From NCBI RefSeq assembly GCF_029893355.1, contig NZ_JARZAI010000005.1:186001-250000 (forward strand): 64,000 nt of DNA, given 5' to 3'. A model generated the notes under the pieces. It did not search any database. It was not told where the DNA came from and saw only the letters and a list, made by a program, of their open reading frames with translations. Within the stretch, counting starts at the first letter, position 1. The number at the start of each line of letters is the position of its first letter. The position numbers and the translations under genes are program-made. This document shows positions 16,461-25,093 of this stretch, in pieces. The DNA is from Kitasatospora sp. MAA4. GTDB taxonomy: Bacteria; Actinomycetota; Actinomycetes; Streptomycetales; Streptomycetaceae.

Positions 16461-17951
16461 TTACAAGGGCGCCGCGAGGTCGAGGGTCCAGACCAGGCCG
16501 CCGGAGTCGGGTGCGGTTCCTACGCCGGCGTCGGTGTAGTGGCAGTTGAGCATGTTCTGCTGGTGGATGGCTGCGTCCATCCAGTCGCTCACGACCTTGG
16601 CCGGCGAGTTGGTGTCGTGGTCGAGGTTCTCGCCCCACAGGCTCCACTGGTAGCCCGCGGCCGTGATCCGGGTGTCGGGCTGTCCGCCCTGCGGGTCGGT
16701 GTGGTCGAAGTAGCCGGCGGTGACCATGTCGGTGGAGTGGCCCTGGGCTGCGGCGTGCAGGCGGGGGTCGACCCGCAGGGGGCTGCAACCGGCCTTGGCC
16801 CGCTGGGCGTTGATCAGGTCGATCAACTGGCGTTCGAGGCTCTTGGGGGTGGCGGAGGGACTCGGCGAGGGCGTGGGCGCCGCGCTGGTCGCAGTCGGGC
16901 TCGGTGAAGCGGACGGCGTGGGCGTGGGAGAGGGCGTAGGCGTGGGAGTCGGCGAGGGCGTGGGGGTGGGGGCCGCCGACGAGAGGACGGGGGCGGGGGC
17001 GGCCTCGGTGGCGTGGTGGGCGCTGGGGAGGACGATCACCGCGCCGAGGACGGCCACCGCCGCCACGACCCCGCCGCCGACCAGCTTGGCCGACCGCCGT
17101 CCGATCCGGGGTCGACGGCGGCCCGGCAGCGAGGAGGGCACGGCGAAGGCGGCCGGCTGCACGCCGCTGAACACGTACCCCGCGAGGTGCTGCGGCGGGA
17201 GCAGCAGCACGAGCCCCGCGAGCAGCCCCTCCACCGGCAGCAGCTCGCGCCGGTGCCCCGAGCAGGCCGCGCACGTCCGGGCGTGCCGGGCTATCCGCTT
17301 GCGCCACAGCGCCGCCGGCCGGCCGTCCCAACCGGGCGTCAGCGCGGACAGGCCGGGGCACGGCGGCGCGGTCTCCAGTGCCCGCACCACCAGCCGGCCG
17401 ACCTCCAGCTGCTCCTTCATCCGCTGCACCCGCACAGCCGCGTGCTGCGCCGGGATGCCCAGCGCCTCGACCAGCTCGGCGCGGGTCAGCTCGCCCGCCG
17501 TCTCCAGCCACCAGAGCGAGAGCAGGTCGCGCTCGCGCTCGTCCAGCCAGCGGGTCGCCTCGGCGACCTCCCTGCGCTGTCCGGACAGGCCGAGCCGCAG
17601 GATCGTCAGGTCGACGAAGTCGCCGGCCGGGTCGGAGAGCTGCTCCATCGCGTCCAGCCCGGACAGCGGCGCGCCCTGCCGCGCGGTCCAGCGCCGGCGG
17701 ACCTCGTTCATGGCTATCGCCACGAGCCAGGAGCGGAAGGAGGAGGGGTCGCGGAGTCCGGGCAGGCTGCCGATGACGCGGACCATGGTCTCCTGCACGA
17801 CGTCGTCCACGTCGGCGTCGCCGCTCATCGCCCGTCCGACGACGTTGTAGACCAGCGGCAGGTGGTCGGCGATCAGCCGTTCCCGGGCGTCCTCGTCACC
17901 GGCCTGCGCGGCGGCCACCAGGGCCGCAGCGCCTCCTTCGTCTACATACAT
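16461..17951 (-). CDS. Transmembrane ECF sigma factor fused to an extracellular CAP domain
   Basis: The 496-residue protein combines parts that are usually separate. Residues 20-90 are sigma region 2 (LPLVYNVVGRAM, VDDVVQETMVRVIGSL, SFRSWLVAIAMNEVRRRW). Residues 120-190 are sigma region 4-like (TRWLDERERDLLSLWWLE, LTRAELVEALGIPAQHAAVR). Residues 223-230 are HARTCAAC, the H-x3-C-x2-C signature of ZAS anti-sigma factors. Residues 290-308 form one membrane helix, residues 315-370 are a Pro/Thr/Ser linker, and residues 373-496 are a CAP/SCP domain. The inferred topology is sigma part inside, CAP outside. It lies 49 nt downstream of another CAP gene on the same strand. Bacterial CAP domains may bind or cleave envelope polymers or lipids; the signal sensed is unknown. 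Confidence 0.9.
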   Translation of the reverse strand: MYVDEGGAAALVAAAQAGDEDARERLIADHLPLVYNVVGRAMSGDADVDDVVQETMVRVIGSLPGLRDPSSFRSWLVAIAMNEVRRRWTARQGAPLSGLDAMEQLSDPAGDFVDLTILRLGLSGQRREVAEATRWLDERERDLLSLWWLETAGELTRAELVEALGIPAQHAAVRVQRMKEQLEVGRLVVRALETAPPCPGLSALTPGWDGRPAALWRKRIARHARTCAACSGHRRELLPVEGLLAGLVLLLPPQHLAGYVFSGVQPAAFAVPSSLPGRRRPRIGRRSAKLVGGGVVAAVAVLGAVIVLPSAHHATEAAPAPVLSSAAPTPTPSPTPTPTPSPTPTPSASPSPTATSAAPTPSPSPSATPKSLERQLIDLINAQRAKAGCSPLRVDPRLHAAAQGHSTDMVTAGYFDHTDPQGGQPDTRITAAGYQWSLWGENLDHDTNSPAKVVSDWMDAAIHQQNMLNCHYTDAGVGTAPDSGGLVWTLDLAAPL

Positions 17952-18000
17952 CCGTGTCCCTCACTCGTCCGCCTGTCGCGGCTGCCCCGACAGTACCGGG

Positions 18001-18891
18001 CTACTGTGCCTGGCCGAAGTCCTCGGTCCACCACGGGCCGTCGGAGCTGAGGTTGACGCCGACGCCGGTCTCCTGGAACGCGCAGTTGAGGATGTTGTCG
18101 CGGTGCTCGGGACTGTTCATCCAGCCGGTCATGGCGGTGCTCGGGTCCTGCGGGCTCTTGTAGATGTTCTCGCCCCAACTCGACCACTGGTAGCCGCCGT
18201 TGGTCATACGGGTGCCGGGGTCGACGCCTTCCGGGGTGTCGTGCTCGTAGTAGTTGCGGGCGGCCATGTCGTCGGAGTGCTGCTGGGCGACGGCCTGCAG
18301 CTTCGCGTTCACGGTGAGCGGGCCGCAGCCCGCCTTGGCCCGTTCGGCGTTGACCATGGTGACGATCTGCTGGGCGAACTGCGCGGCCGTCCCGGTGATG
18401 GCAACCCTGGGGGTGGGCGCGGGCGCGGTCGTCGGCGCCACCGCCGGGACGCTCGGCGAGTCGGCCGGGCTCGTCGCGGCCACCGCACTCGGCGAGGCCG
18501 ACGCGGACGGCGGCGCGGGAGCGACGGCAGCACCCGAGGCGGACACGGACGGGGACGCGCTCGCCGACGCGCTGGCGGAGGGTGCCGCGCTCGGGGAACC
18601 CGCACGGGAGGCGGACGGCGCCACGGACACAGCGCCGGGCCCGGAAGTCGGCAGCACCGACTTCACCGACGGCAGGACCACGTCGGCGGCGGACTGCGGA
18701 CGGTTCGCGCCGCCGCCCCCCGCCAGACCCAGCGCACCGACCGCACCCCCGGTGGCGACGACGACCACGACCGCACCGGCGATGGCCGCCACTCGACCCC
18801 GACGCGGCTCAGCCCGGTGCGGACGCCGTCCCCGAACGTGCCTGCGCGCGGGACGGGCCTGCGCGGCCGGTGCGTCGAAGTCACTGCTCAC
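18001..18891 (-). CDS. Membrane-anchored CAP-domain protein
   Basis: With the start at GTG 18891 (AGGTGG about 6 nt upstream) the protein has 296 residues. It has an Arg-rich cytoplasmic N-terminus, one membrane helix at about 34-58, a long Ala/Ser/Pro linker, and a CAP/SCP domain from about residue 170 (TMVNAERAKAGCGPLTVN, then HSDDMAARNYYEHDTPEG and NSPEHRDNILN). The active-site-like His and Glu blocks (HSDDM, WGENI, NSPEHR) are present. Its CAP domain closely resembles that of the sigma/CAP fusion downstream, suggesting duplication or a functional pair. It is probably exported and tethered to the membrane. Confidence 0.88.
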   Translation of the reverse strand: MSSDFDAPAAQARPARRHVRGRRPHRAEPRRGRVAAIAGAVVVVVATGGAVGALGLAGGGGANRPQSAADVVLPSVKSVLPTSGPGAVSVAPSASRAGSPSAAPSASASASASPSVSASGAAVAPAPPSASASPSAVAATSPADSPSVPAVAPTTAPAPTPRVAITGTAAQFAQQIVTMVNAERAKAGCGPLTVNAKLQAVAQQHSDDMAARNYYEHDTPEGVDPGTRMTNGGYQWSSWGENIYKSPQDPSTAMTGWMNSPEHRDNILNCAFQETGVGVNLSSDGPWWTEDFGQAQ

Positions 18892-19140
18892 GTGTCCACC
18901 TACTGTTCCGAGTCCGTCCCGGCCCGACGTCTGTCCGAGCCGACACTCAGGAGACCGCTGCACCCGGCACCGATAACAGAAACCGGGAAGACGTTCGACC
19001 CGGGCGCCTCACGTTCGCACGGTTGCTGACCTCCACTCACCTGCTCGGGCTACTGGATGAGCACACTTCCGACCGGTGCGATTGCCTAGTTGGGCGATGG
19101 CCTGATCAACGGCCTCCCCCGAGCGAGAAAGTGGATCTCG

Positions 19141-19896
19141 ATGCACCTGAGACTGAAAGCACCGGTACGTGCCTGTTTCGGCCTGGGCCTGGCCGCCACC
19201 GTCCTGCTCTCCACCGGCACACCGGCTGTCAGCGCCACCGGGCAGAGCGCCGCACAGCACAGCTCGACAGCCGCGAGCATTCGGGTTGCCAACGACTGGC
19301 GTCAGACCTCTGTCGGGTACGCCGACACACACTGGAACTGGACCGCATGGAACGACAGCACGACCGTCAGCAACGGTTCCTCGCAATCGAACTTCGAGTG
19401 CGCGGAGTTCGTGGCACGCTCGCTTGCCGCGGCGGGCCTCATTCCCGGGCTGAAGTCGGGTGACTCCCAGGATTCCTATTTCTACTACAACGCCCCGAAC
19501 GGAGTGCAGTACGACCTGCTCCTGATCTCGGACCTTGACGGCTACAACAGTCTCTACGACTTCCTGATGGACTTCGGCCTGGGCACCGATCTCGGCAATC
19601 AGCCCGCAAAGGCCCAACCGGGCGATGTCGTCGTCACGTTCAACAGCGACAGCAGCAACAAACTGCACACCGGCCTGATCGTCGAGGCCGCCAACGGCTC
19701 CTCGGAGCCGACGGTGGACGCCCACAACTACGCCCGTTTCCACTACGGGTACCACCACTACAACGCGGCCGGACCCGCCCACGTCATCCGGATCAACGCG
19801 AGCGCCACGGCAGGGATGCAGGCGGCCCCGCAGCAGCACGTCGCCGATCCGAACCGCATCCGCTCGAACTTCGACCCGGCGCCGGCGTTGAACTGA
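19141..19896 (+). CDS. Secreted Amidase_6-like (NlpC/P60-type fold) protein
   Basis: The 251-residue protein starts with a signal peptide (basic MHLRLKAPVRA, hydrophobic FGLGLAATVLL, then AVSA-T as likely cleavage site). The mature part has the putative amidase domain pattern: NDWRQTSVGYADTHWNWTAW, the Cys-containing FECAEFVARSLAAAGL, QPGDVVVTF, and His-containing DAHNYARFHYGYHHY. These would be Cys and His of a papain-like site acting on peptide or wall bonds outside the cell; the activity is inferred. ATG 19141 is chosen because the signal peptide begins there, but its ribosome binding site is weak. Its A/T use is above that of the neighbours. Confidence 0.78.
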   Translation: MHLRLKAPVRACFGLGLAATVLLSTGTPAVSATGQSAAQHSSTAASIRVANDWRQTSVGYADTHWNWTAWNDSTTVSNGSSQSNFECAEFVARSLAAAGLIPGLKSGDSQDSYFYYNAPNGVQYDLLLISDLDGYNSLYDFLMDFGLGTDLGNQPAKAQPGDVVVTFNSDSSNKLHTGLIVEAANGSSEPTVDAHNYARFHYGYHHYNAAGPAHVIRINASATAGMQAAPQQHVADPNRIRSNFDPAPALN

Positions 19897-19953
19897 TCGC
19901 CCCGAACGATCAAAGCCCTGGGTCGGTTCCCCAGGAAACCGCACCCGGCAACG

Positions 19954-19991
19954 CCTGAGGGCCCGTTCGCCGAAGCGAACGGGCCCTCAGG
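19954..19991. terminator. Bidirectional intrinsic terminator
   Basis: A perfect 17-bp stem (CCTGAGGGCCCGTTCGC with its complement) closes on the tetraloop CGAA. It lies between the convergent amidase and DEAD-box helicase genes and can serve both strands. There is no T-tract, as is usual at this GC content. Confidence 0.85.
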
Positions 19992-20000
19992 ACTCAATGC

Positions 20001-21710
20001 TCAGCGCGCGGGACGCCGCTGGCGGCCGGTGCCGTAGTTGCCGCCGGTCTTGGAGCCGGTGCCGGGAGCGGCACCGCTGCTCGCCTTGCCGGAGAAGCCG
20101 GCCGCCTGGCGCGGCGCGCCCGAGCCGCTACCGCCGGCACCGGCGCCCATCCGCTGCTTGGGGCGGCGGCGGCGCGGGTTGCCGTTGGCGTCCACGTCCG
20201 ACGGGCGGGTGGAGCGCGGGCCGGCCGGGCGCCGGTTGGCGGTGCTCGGCGCGGGAGCGTTCGGAATCACGGCGGCCAGCGTCACGGCGACGCCGGACGG
20301 CGTGCGCGCACCGGTGATCCGGCTCAGCTCGGCGTCGCCGGGCCGCACCTTGGTGGTGACCGGGCGGATGCCCGCGGTGGACATCAGCTTGGTCATGTCG
20401 CGGCGCTGCTCGGGCAGCACCAGGGTGACCACGGTGCCCGACTCGCCGGCCCGGGCGGTACGGCCGCCGCGGTGCAGGTAGTCCTTGTGGTCGATCGGCG
20501 GATCCACGTTGACGACCAGGTCCAGGCCGTCGATGTGGATGCCGCGGGCCGCGACGTTGGTGGCGATCAGCGCGGTGACGTTGCCGTCGCGGAACTGGTC
20601 CAGCGTCCGGTTGCGCTGCGGCTGGGACTTGCCGCCGTGCAGCGCGGCCGCCTTCACACCACTGGCGAGCAGCTGCTTGGCCAGCCGGTCGGCGCCGTGC
20701 TTGGTGTGCACGAACATGATCACGCCGCCCTCGCGGGAGGCGATGTGAGCGATGGCGGAGGCCTTGTCGGCCGCCTCCAGGTGGAGCACGTGGTGCTCCA
20801 TGGTGGTCACCGCGCCCTGCGACGGGTCCACCGAGTGGGTGACCGGGTCGGTGAGGAAGCGCTTGACGAGCCGGTCGACGTTGCGGTCCAGGGTGGCGGA
20901 GAAGAGCATCCGCTGCCCGTTCTCCTCGACCTGCTCCAGCAGCTTGGTGACCTGCGGCAGGAAGCCCATGTCGGCCATCTGGTCGGCCTCGTCCAGGACG
21001 GTGATCGCGACCTGGTCGAGCCGGACGTCCTGGCGGTTGATCAGGTCGTCGAGCCGGCCCGGGGTGGCCACCAGGATCTCGGCGCCGCGGCGCAGCGCGT
21101 TGGCCTGCCGGGTGATCGACATGCCGCCGACGACGGTCGCGATCCGCAGGTTGACCGAGGTCGCGTACGGGGTCAGCGCGTCGGTGACCTGCTGGGCCAG
21201 CTCGCGGGTGGGCACCAGGACCAGGGCCAGCGGCTTGCGGGCGTCGGCCCGGCGGCCGTTGGTGCGGGCCAGGACGGCGAGGCCGAAGGCCAGCGTCTTG
21301 CCGGAGCCGGTACGGCCGCGGCCGAGCACGTCGCGCCCGGCGATCGCGTCCGGCAGCGTGGCGGACTGGATCGGGAACGGCTCGGTGACGCCCTCCCGGG
21401 TCAGCGCGCTGAGCAGGGCCTTGGGCATCTCCAACTCGGCGAAGGTCGCGGCCGGCGGGCGGGCCGGGGTGCCGCCGGTGACGGCGGCGAAGTCTGCGGG
21501 TGCCTCGGCGGCGCGGCTCTGGCCGGAACCGCCGCGACCGCGGCTCTGTCCCTGGCTCTGGCTGCGCAGGCCGCCGGAGCTGCGTCCGGCCCGGGCCTGG
21601 GCGTCACTGAAGCCGCCCGAGCTGGTGCGGCCGGCGCCACCGGCGCCGGTGCTGCTGCCGGTACGGGGGCGGCCACGGCCACCTGAGGAACGGCGTGCCT
21701 GATCGGTCAT
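20001..21710 (-). CDS. DEAD-box ATP-dependent RNA helicase (RhlE-like)
   Basis: The 569-residue protein has a Gly/Arg/Ser-rich N-terminus (about 1-90), the Q motif region EPFPIQSATLPDAI, motif I GRTGSGKT, motif II VLDEADQMADMGF, motif III SATL, and motif VI HRGGRTARAG. The basic low-complexity tail (RRRRPKQRMGAGAGGSGSG) probably binds RNA. It likely remodels structured RNA, for example during ribosome assembly or cold stress. A cold-shock protein gene lies just upstream on the same strand with its own terminator in between. Confidence 0.93.
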   Translation of the reverse strand: MTDQARRSSGGRGRPRTGSSTGAGGAGRTSSGGFSDAQARAGRSSGGLRSQSQGQSRGRGGSGQSRAAEAPADFAAVTGGTPARPPAATFAELEMPKALLSALTREGVTEPFPIQSATLPDAIAGRDVLGRGRTGSGKTLAFGLAVLARTNGRRADARKPLALVLVPTRELAQQVTDALTPYATSVNLRIATVVGGMSITRQANALRRGAEILVATPGRLDDLINRQDVRLDQVAITVLDEADQMADMGFLPQVTKLLEQVEENGQRMLFSATLDRNVDRLVKRFLTDPVTHSVDPSQGAVTTMEHHVLHLEAADKASAIAHIASREGGVIMFVHTKHGADRLAKQLLASGVKAAALHGGKSQPQRNRTLDQFRDGNVTALIATNVAARGIHIDGLDLVVNVDPPIDHKDYLHRGGRTARAGESGTVVTLVLPEQRRDMTKLMSTAGIRPVTTKVRPGDAELSRITGARTPSGVAVTLAAVIPNAPAPSTANRRPAGPRSTRPSDVDANGNPRRRRPKQRMGAGAGGSGSGAPRQAAGFSGKASSGAAPGTGSKTGGNYGTGRQRRPAR

Positions 21711-21806
21711 ACGGATACTCCATCCTGAGCGGTCACCACGAGGAGTGACACAGGGGTTCGGCCGTCAGGAAGGAATGTGCGCCGCCCCGGCCGTTCGGCG
21801 GCATGG

Positions 21807-21840
21807 GCGAAGGCCCGCACCGTGCGGTACGGGCCTTCGC
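21807..21840 (-). terminator. Terminator of the cold-shock gene
   Basis: GCGAAGGCCCG (21807-21817) pairs with CGGGCCTTCGC (21830-21840), and the loop holds a small inner stem (ACCG with CGGT). It lies 33 nt after the stop of the cold-shock gene on the minus strand. Confidence 0.75.
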
Positions 21841-21873
21841 TTGCGTCGTGCGTTTTCCAGCAGTGCCGGAAAA

Positions 21874-22077
21874 TCAGATGGCGCGAATGTTCTCGGCCTG
21901 CGGGCCCTTCTGGCCCTGCGTGACGTCGAACTCGACCTTCTGGCCCTCGAGGAGCTCGCGGAAGCCGTTGGCCTGGATGTTCGAGTAGTGGGCGAAGACG
22001 TCAGCGCCGCCACCGTCCTGCTCGATGAAGCCGAAGCCCTTTTCGCTGTTGAACCACTTCACGGTGCCGGTAGCCAT
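21874..22077 (-). CDS. Cold-shock domain protein (CspA family)
   Basis: The 67-residue protein is a single cold-shock domain with RNP1 (KGFGFIEQD) and RNP2 (DVFAHY) nucleic-acid binding motifs. The start [14 protein letters not shown] is canonical, and AGGAGACGG lies just upstream. It should act as an RNA chaperone in the cytoplasm. The gene has an unusually long upstream region for this densely packed DNA (about 240 nt to the previous terminator) that contains a strong hairpin. Confidence 0.97.
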   Translation of the reverse strand: MATGTVKWFNSEKGFGFIEQDGGGADVFAHYSNIQANGFRELLEGQKVEFDVTQGQKGPQAENIRAI

Positions 22078-22172
22078 AACCGTCTCCTAAATTCTGGGGC
22101 ATCGAGACCCGCACCTCGCGGGCCTCAAGTAGCCGCGATCCCCATCCGGAGATAACACCGGACAAAACAAAT

Positions 22173-22200
22173 GCGCCTGTTGGTTGGTACCAGCAGGCGC
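22173..22200 (-). promoter_or_regulatory. Hairpin with T-rich tail in the cold-shock gene upstream region
   Basis: GCGCCTGCTGGT pairs with ACCAACAGGCGC (read on the minus strand), 12 bp with one G-U pair and a 4-nt loop. It is followed on that strand by ATTTGTTTTG, unusually T-rich for this genome, 96 nt before the cold-shock start. It looks like an intrinsic terminator or attenuator. The preceding MMPL gene already has its own hairpin at 22315-22348. Confidence 0.5.
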
Positions 22201-22314
22201 ACACAAACGTTCATGGGAACCAAAACTGCAACTGACGTCGACTGTAGCACGCCTGCGGCTGGACTGATCGGATAATTTTCGCCACCGACCGGCCGGTGAG
22301 ACGACCGCCACACC

Positions 22315-22348
22315 GAACGGCGGCCGCACCCGGGTGCGACCGCCGTTC
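22315..22348 (-). terminator. Terminator of the first MMPL gene
   Basis: GAACGGCGG (22315-22323) pairs with CCGCCGTTC (22340-22348), enclosing the inner palindrome CGCACCCGGGTGCG. It lies 18 nt after the MMPL stop on the minus strand. Confidence 0.7.
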
Positions 22349-22366
22349 ACTGCTGGCTACAGAGGG

Positions 22367-24607
22367 TCAGCGCCGCCCGGCGGGCTGCGCCTCGTCCTCG
22401 CTGCGGTACTCGCCCGCCACCGAGAGGACCGGGGCACTGCCGTGGCCCGCCATCTCGCCGTGGCCCGGCCACCAGGCCTTGCGGCCCAGCAGGGCGGTGA
22501 GCGCCGGGGTGAAGAACATCGCCATCACGAAGGCCGACACCGCGATGCCGAAGGCCACCGAGAAGCCGATCTCGCTGAACAGGCTGTTCCCGGCCAGCAG
22601 CATGGTGGCGAAGGTCGCCGAGAGGATGCCACCGGCGGCGGCGACGGTCGGGCCGCCGTGCCGGATCGCGAGGCCGGCGGCCTCACGCGGGCCGTGGCCC
22701 TCCTGGGCCTCCTCGCGCAGTCGGGCGATCATCAGGATGTTGTAGTCCGTGCCGATCGCCACCACGAAGAGGTAGATGAACATCGGCAGCATGAACATGA
22801 TGCCCGGCTGACTGTCCAGCTTGAGGAAGACCAGGCTGGTCGCCCCGACGGTGGCGCCGAAGCCGAGGCCGACGGCCGCCATCAGGTACCAGGGCGCGAC
22901 GACGCTGCGCAGCAGCAGCCCGAGGATCAGCATGATCAGCGCCGCGGCGATCGGGAAGACCAGCGAGTAGTCGTGGGCCATCGCGGAGTTGATGTCCTTG
23001 TAGACGGCCGTGATGCCGCCGACGTACGCCTTGGAGCCCTCGGGCGCCGCGCTGTGCGCCGCGTTGCGCAGACCGCCGATGGAGTCGATGGCCGCGTTGG
23101 AGGCCGGGTCGTCCTTCAGCGTGACGGTGAAGTCTGCGGTCAGCTTGTCCTTGCTCAGGGTCGGCGTGGGCACCACCTGGGCGACACCCTTGACCTCGCC
23201 GAGCTTCTCGGCGTAGGCGGGGAAGCCGGCCGGGTCGAGCGGCGTGCCGTTGGTCGAGGTCAGGTAGACCTGCGAGGGGGCCGAGGCGCCGGCCGAGAAC
23301 TCGCTCATGATCGTGTTCTGGACGATCATCGACTCCTTGGTCTTCGGCATCGAGCCGGAGGCCAGGTCGAAGGTGCCCTTGTAGCTGAAGGCGCCGAGCG
23401 CGAGGATCACCAGCAGGCCGCCGGAGACCACGGCCATCCAGCCGGGCCGGCGCTGGACGGTCCCGCCGAGCGCGGCGAAGCGGGCGTTCTTCGGCTCCAC
23501 GCGCCAGCGGCCGGACGGCTGAAGGTCCTTGTTGCGGAAGACGAACTTGCGCACGGCGTAGGTCAGGCTGCGCTCCCAGAAGAGCACCCGCTCGGGGATC
23601 AGCGAGAGCACCGCCGGCACCAGGGTGATCGAGGCCAGCGCGGTCACGAAGACGGCGATGGCCAGCTCCGGGCCGAGCGCCTTGAACATGCCGAGGCTGG
23701 AGAGGATCAGCACGCTGAAGGCCACGATGACCGCGCCGGCCGCCGAGGCGATCGCCTCGCCGACCCGGCCGACCGCGTTGACCACGGCGGTCTTGCGATC
23801 GTCACCGGCCCGCAGGCGTTCGCGGTAGCGGAACATCAGGAAGAGGAAGTAGTCGGTTCCGACGCCGAAGAGCACGACGATCAGGATGGCCGAGGAGGAG
23901 CTGTCCGCGTTGAGGCCGAAGGCCTTGCTCGCGTCGGCGATCAGGCCGTTGGCGACCATCGAGTAGACGGCGATCGAGACGATCGGGAGCAGCGCGATGA
24001 GCGGGCTGCGGAAGATCAGGAACAGCGTCAGCAGGATGATGACGACCGTGCCCACGCCGATCAGCGCGTTGGCCAGCTTGGAGGAGTCCTGCTGGTCGAG
24101 CTGCTGTGCCGCCGCGCCGCCGAGCTGGACCTTGAGGTCGCTGCCGGACGCCAGCGACTTGGCGCCGTCGCGCAGGCTCTTGGCGGTGTCCGCGGTGGGC
24201 GGGCCCTGCGGAGCGCCCTTGGTGAAGCCGATCGAGGAGATCGCGTACTTGCCGTCCTTGGAGATCGAGCGCTCGCCGACCGGAAGGATGGTCTGGACGT
24301 ACTTGATGTTCTCGGCCGTCAGCCCCTGGACCACCTTGTTCATGGTGGCGTGGTCGGCCGCGTCCAGCTGGCCGCCGTCGGTGCGCTCGAAGAGCAGCAT
24401 CGCGGACGGCGTGAAGTTCTCCGGGAACGCCTTCGACTGGACGTCGGAGGCCTGGATCGACTCGTAGCTGCGCGGCAGGAACGAGCTCTCGTCCGTGTTG
24501 GCGGTCAGCGTCGGCGCGGTGGCGACGATGGCGATGGCCGCGACGATCCAGGCGGCTATGACCCACCAGGCCCGCCTGACGACGAATTGTCCGATGCGGT
24601 GGAACAT
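22367..24607 (-). CDS. MMPL family (RND-type) membrane exporter
   Basis: The 746-residue protein has the MMPL layout: an N-terminal helix (WWVIAAWIVAAIAIVATAP), a large extracytoplasmic domain, a helix bundle with GVGTDYFLFLMFRYRERL, then a second domain and bundle with IGTDYNILMIARLREEA. The two GTDY motifs are the conserved proton-relay type sites of the family. It should use the proton gradient to export lipids or hydrophobic compounds; the substrate is unknown. It reads divergently from a second MMPL gene, with a palindromic operator-like site upstream of this gene. Confidence 0.92.
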   Translation of the reverse strand: MFHRIGQFVVRRAWWVIAAWIVAAIAIVATAPTLTANTDESSFLPRSYESIQASDVQSKAFPENFTPSAMLLFERTDGGQLDAADHATMNKVVQGLTAENIKYVQTILPVGERSISKDGKYAISSIGFTKGAPQGPPTADTAKSLRDGAKSLASGSDLKVQLGGAAAQQLDQQDSSKLANALIGVGTVVIILLTLFLIFRSPLIALLPIVSIAVYSMVANGLIADASKAFGLNADSSSSAILIVVLFGVGTDYFLFLMFRYRERLRAGDDRKTAVVNAVGRVGEAIASAAGAVIVAFSVLILSSLGMFKALGPELAIAVFVTALASITLVPAVLSLIPERVLFWERSLTYAVRKFVFRNKDLQPSGRWRVEPKNARFAALGGTVQRRPGWMAVVSGGLLVILALGAFSYKGTFDLASGSMPKTKESMIVQNTIMSEFSAGASAPSQVYLTSTNGTPLDPAGFPAYAEKLGEVKGVAQVVPTPTLSKDKLTADFTVTLKDDPASNAAIDSIGGLRNAAHSAAPEGSKAYVGGITAVYKDINSAMAHDYSLVFPIAAALIMLILGLLLRSVVAPWYLMAAVGLGFGATVGATSLVFLKLDSQPGIMFMLPMFIYLFVVAIGTDYNILMIARLREEAQEGHGPREAAGLAIRHGGPTVAAAGGILSATFATMLLAGNSLFSEIGFSVAFGIAVSAFVMAMFFTPALTALLGRKAWWPGHGEMAGHGSAPVLSVAGEYRSEDEAQPAGRR

Positions 24608-24742
24608 GCTTGTGATGCCTCCTGGGCATGGCTCATCGCAGCCCTGGGGGACGGGACGCCGGGCGACGACACTGGGCGACGACTGCGATCCGGGGCAGGC
24701 GCAGCGCCTTAGCCGGTCGGCAGGTAAGTGGACGATGGGAGC

Positions 24743-24777
24743 ATCCTACGGGTTCTTACTTGCCGCCCGGCAAGTGA
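24743..24777 (-). promoter_or_regulatory. Putative promoter and repressor operator of the first MMPL gene
   Basis: A 10-2-10 palindrome spans 24756-24777 (half-site TTACTTGCCG, spacer CC, one mismatch in the other half). On the minus strand its TTGCCG can serve as a -35 element, 19 nt before TAGGAT (at 24748-24743), a good streptomycete -10. A related but degenerate copy (CTTACCTGCCG then CCGGCTAAG) lies just downstream near 24712-24732. This is the usual picture of TetR- or MarR-type repression, but no regulator gene is adjacent. Confidence 0.5.
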
Positions 24778-25093
24778 CCCCCGCCTCCGCTTCCCCTAGG
24801 GGGACGGCCGAGCCGTTCCCTGGACCATCCTGACCTGCCGACCCCCCTGCTGACCTCGTGCTCCGGGTGGAGATCCCTCCCCCTCAGGGTGGAGTTCGCG
24901 CCGTACCCAGGGCGGAGAACACCGGGGGAAAACCCTGGGGTAAACCCCACCCCCGTCCTGGGGGCAGGCCCAGGGCGGTCTCACCCGCTGGCCGGATTAC
25001 CCCTCAAGTGGCCTTTCCCTAGTGTCGGTTGTGGCCCGGAGCACTGCCCGGCGCACCCATTCCGCTGTACCTCCTGGGGGAGACGAAACCACC
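24778..25093. other. G/C-rich upstream region of the second MMPL gene
   Basis: I see no gene here. The segment 24840-24990 is rich in short CCC and GGG runs, with repeated GGGTGGAG/GGGCGGAG units and a foldable pair CCCAGGG (24906-24912) with CCCTGGG (24933-24939). It probably forms the structured leader of the downstream gene. A GGGGGAG ribosome binding site lies about 12 nt before the GTG at 25094. Confidence 0.4.

Noticed and set aside
16910..16980. Tandem GGCGTGGG-like repeats
   Set aside because: They are codons of the Pro/Thr/Ser linker in the sigma/CAP protein and not a separate repeat element.
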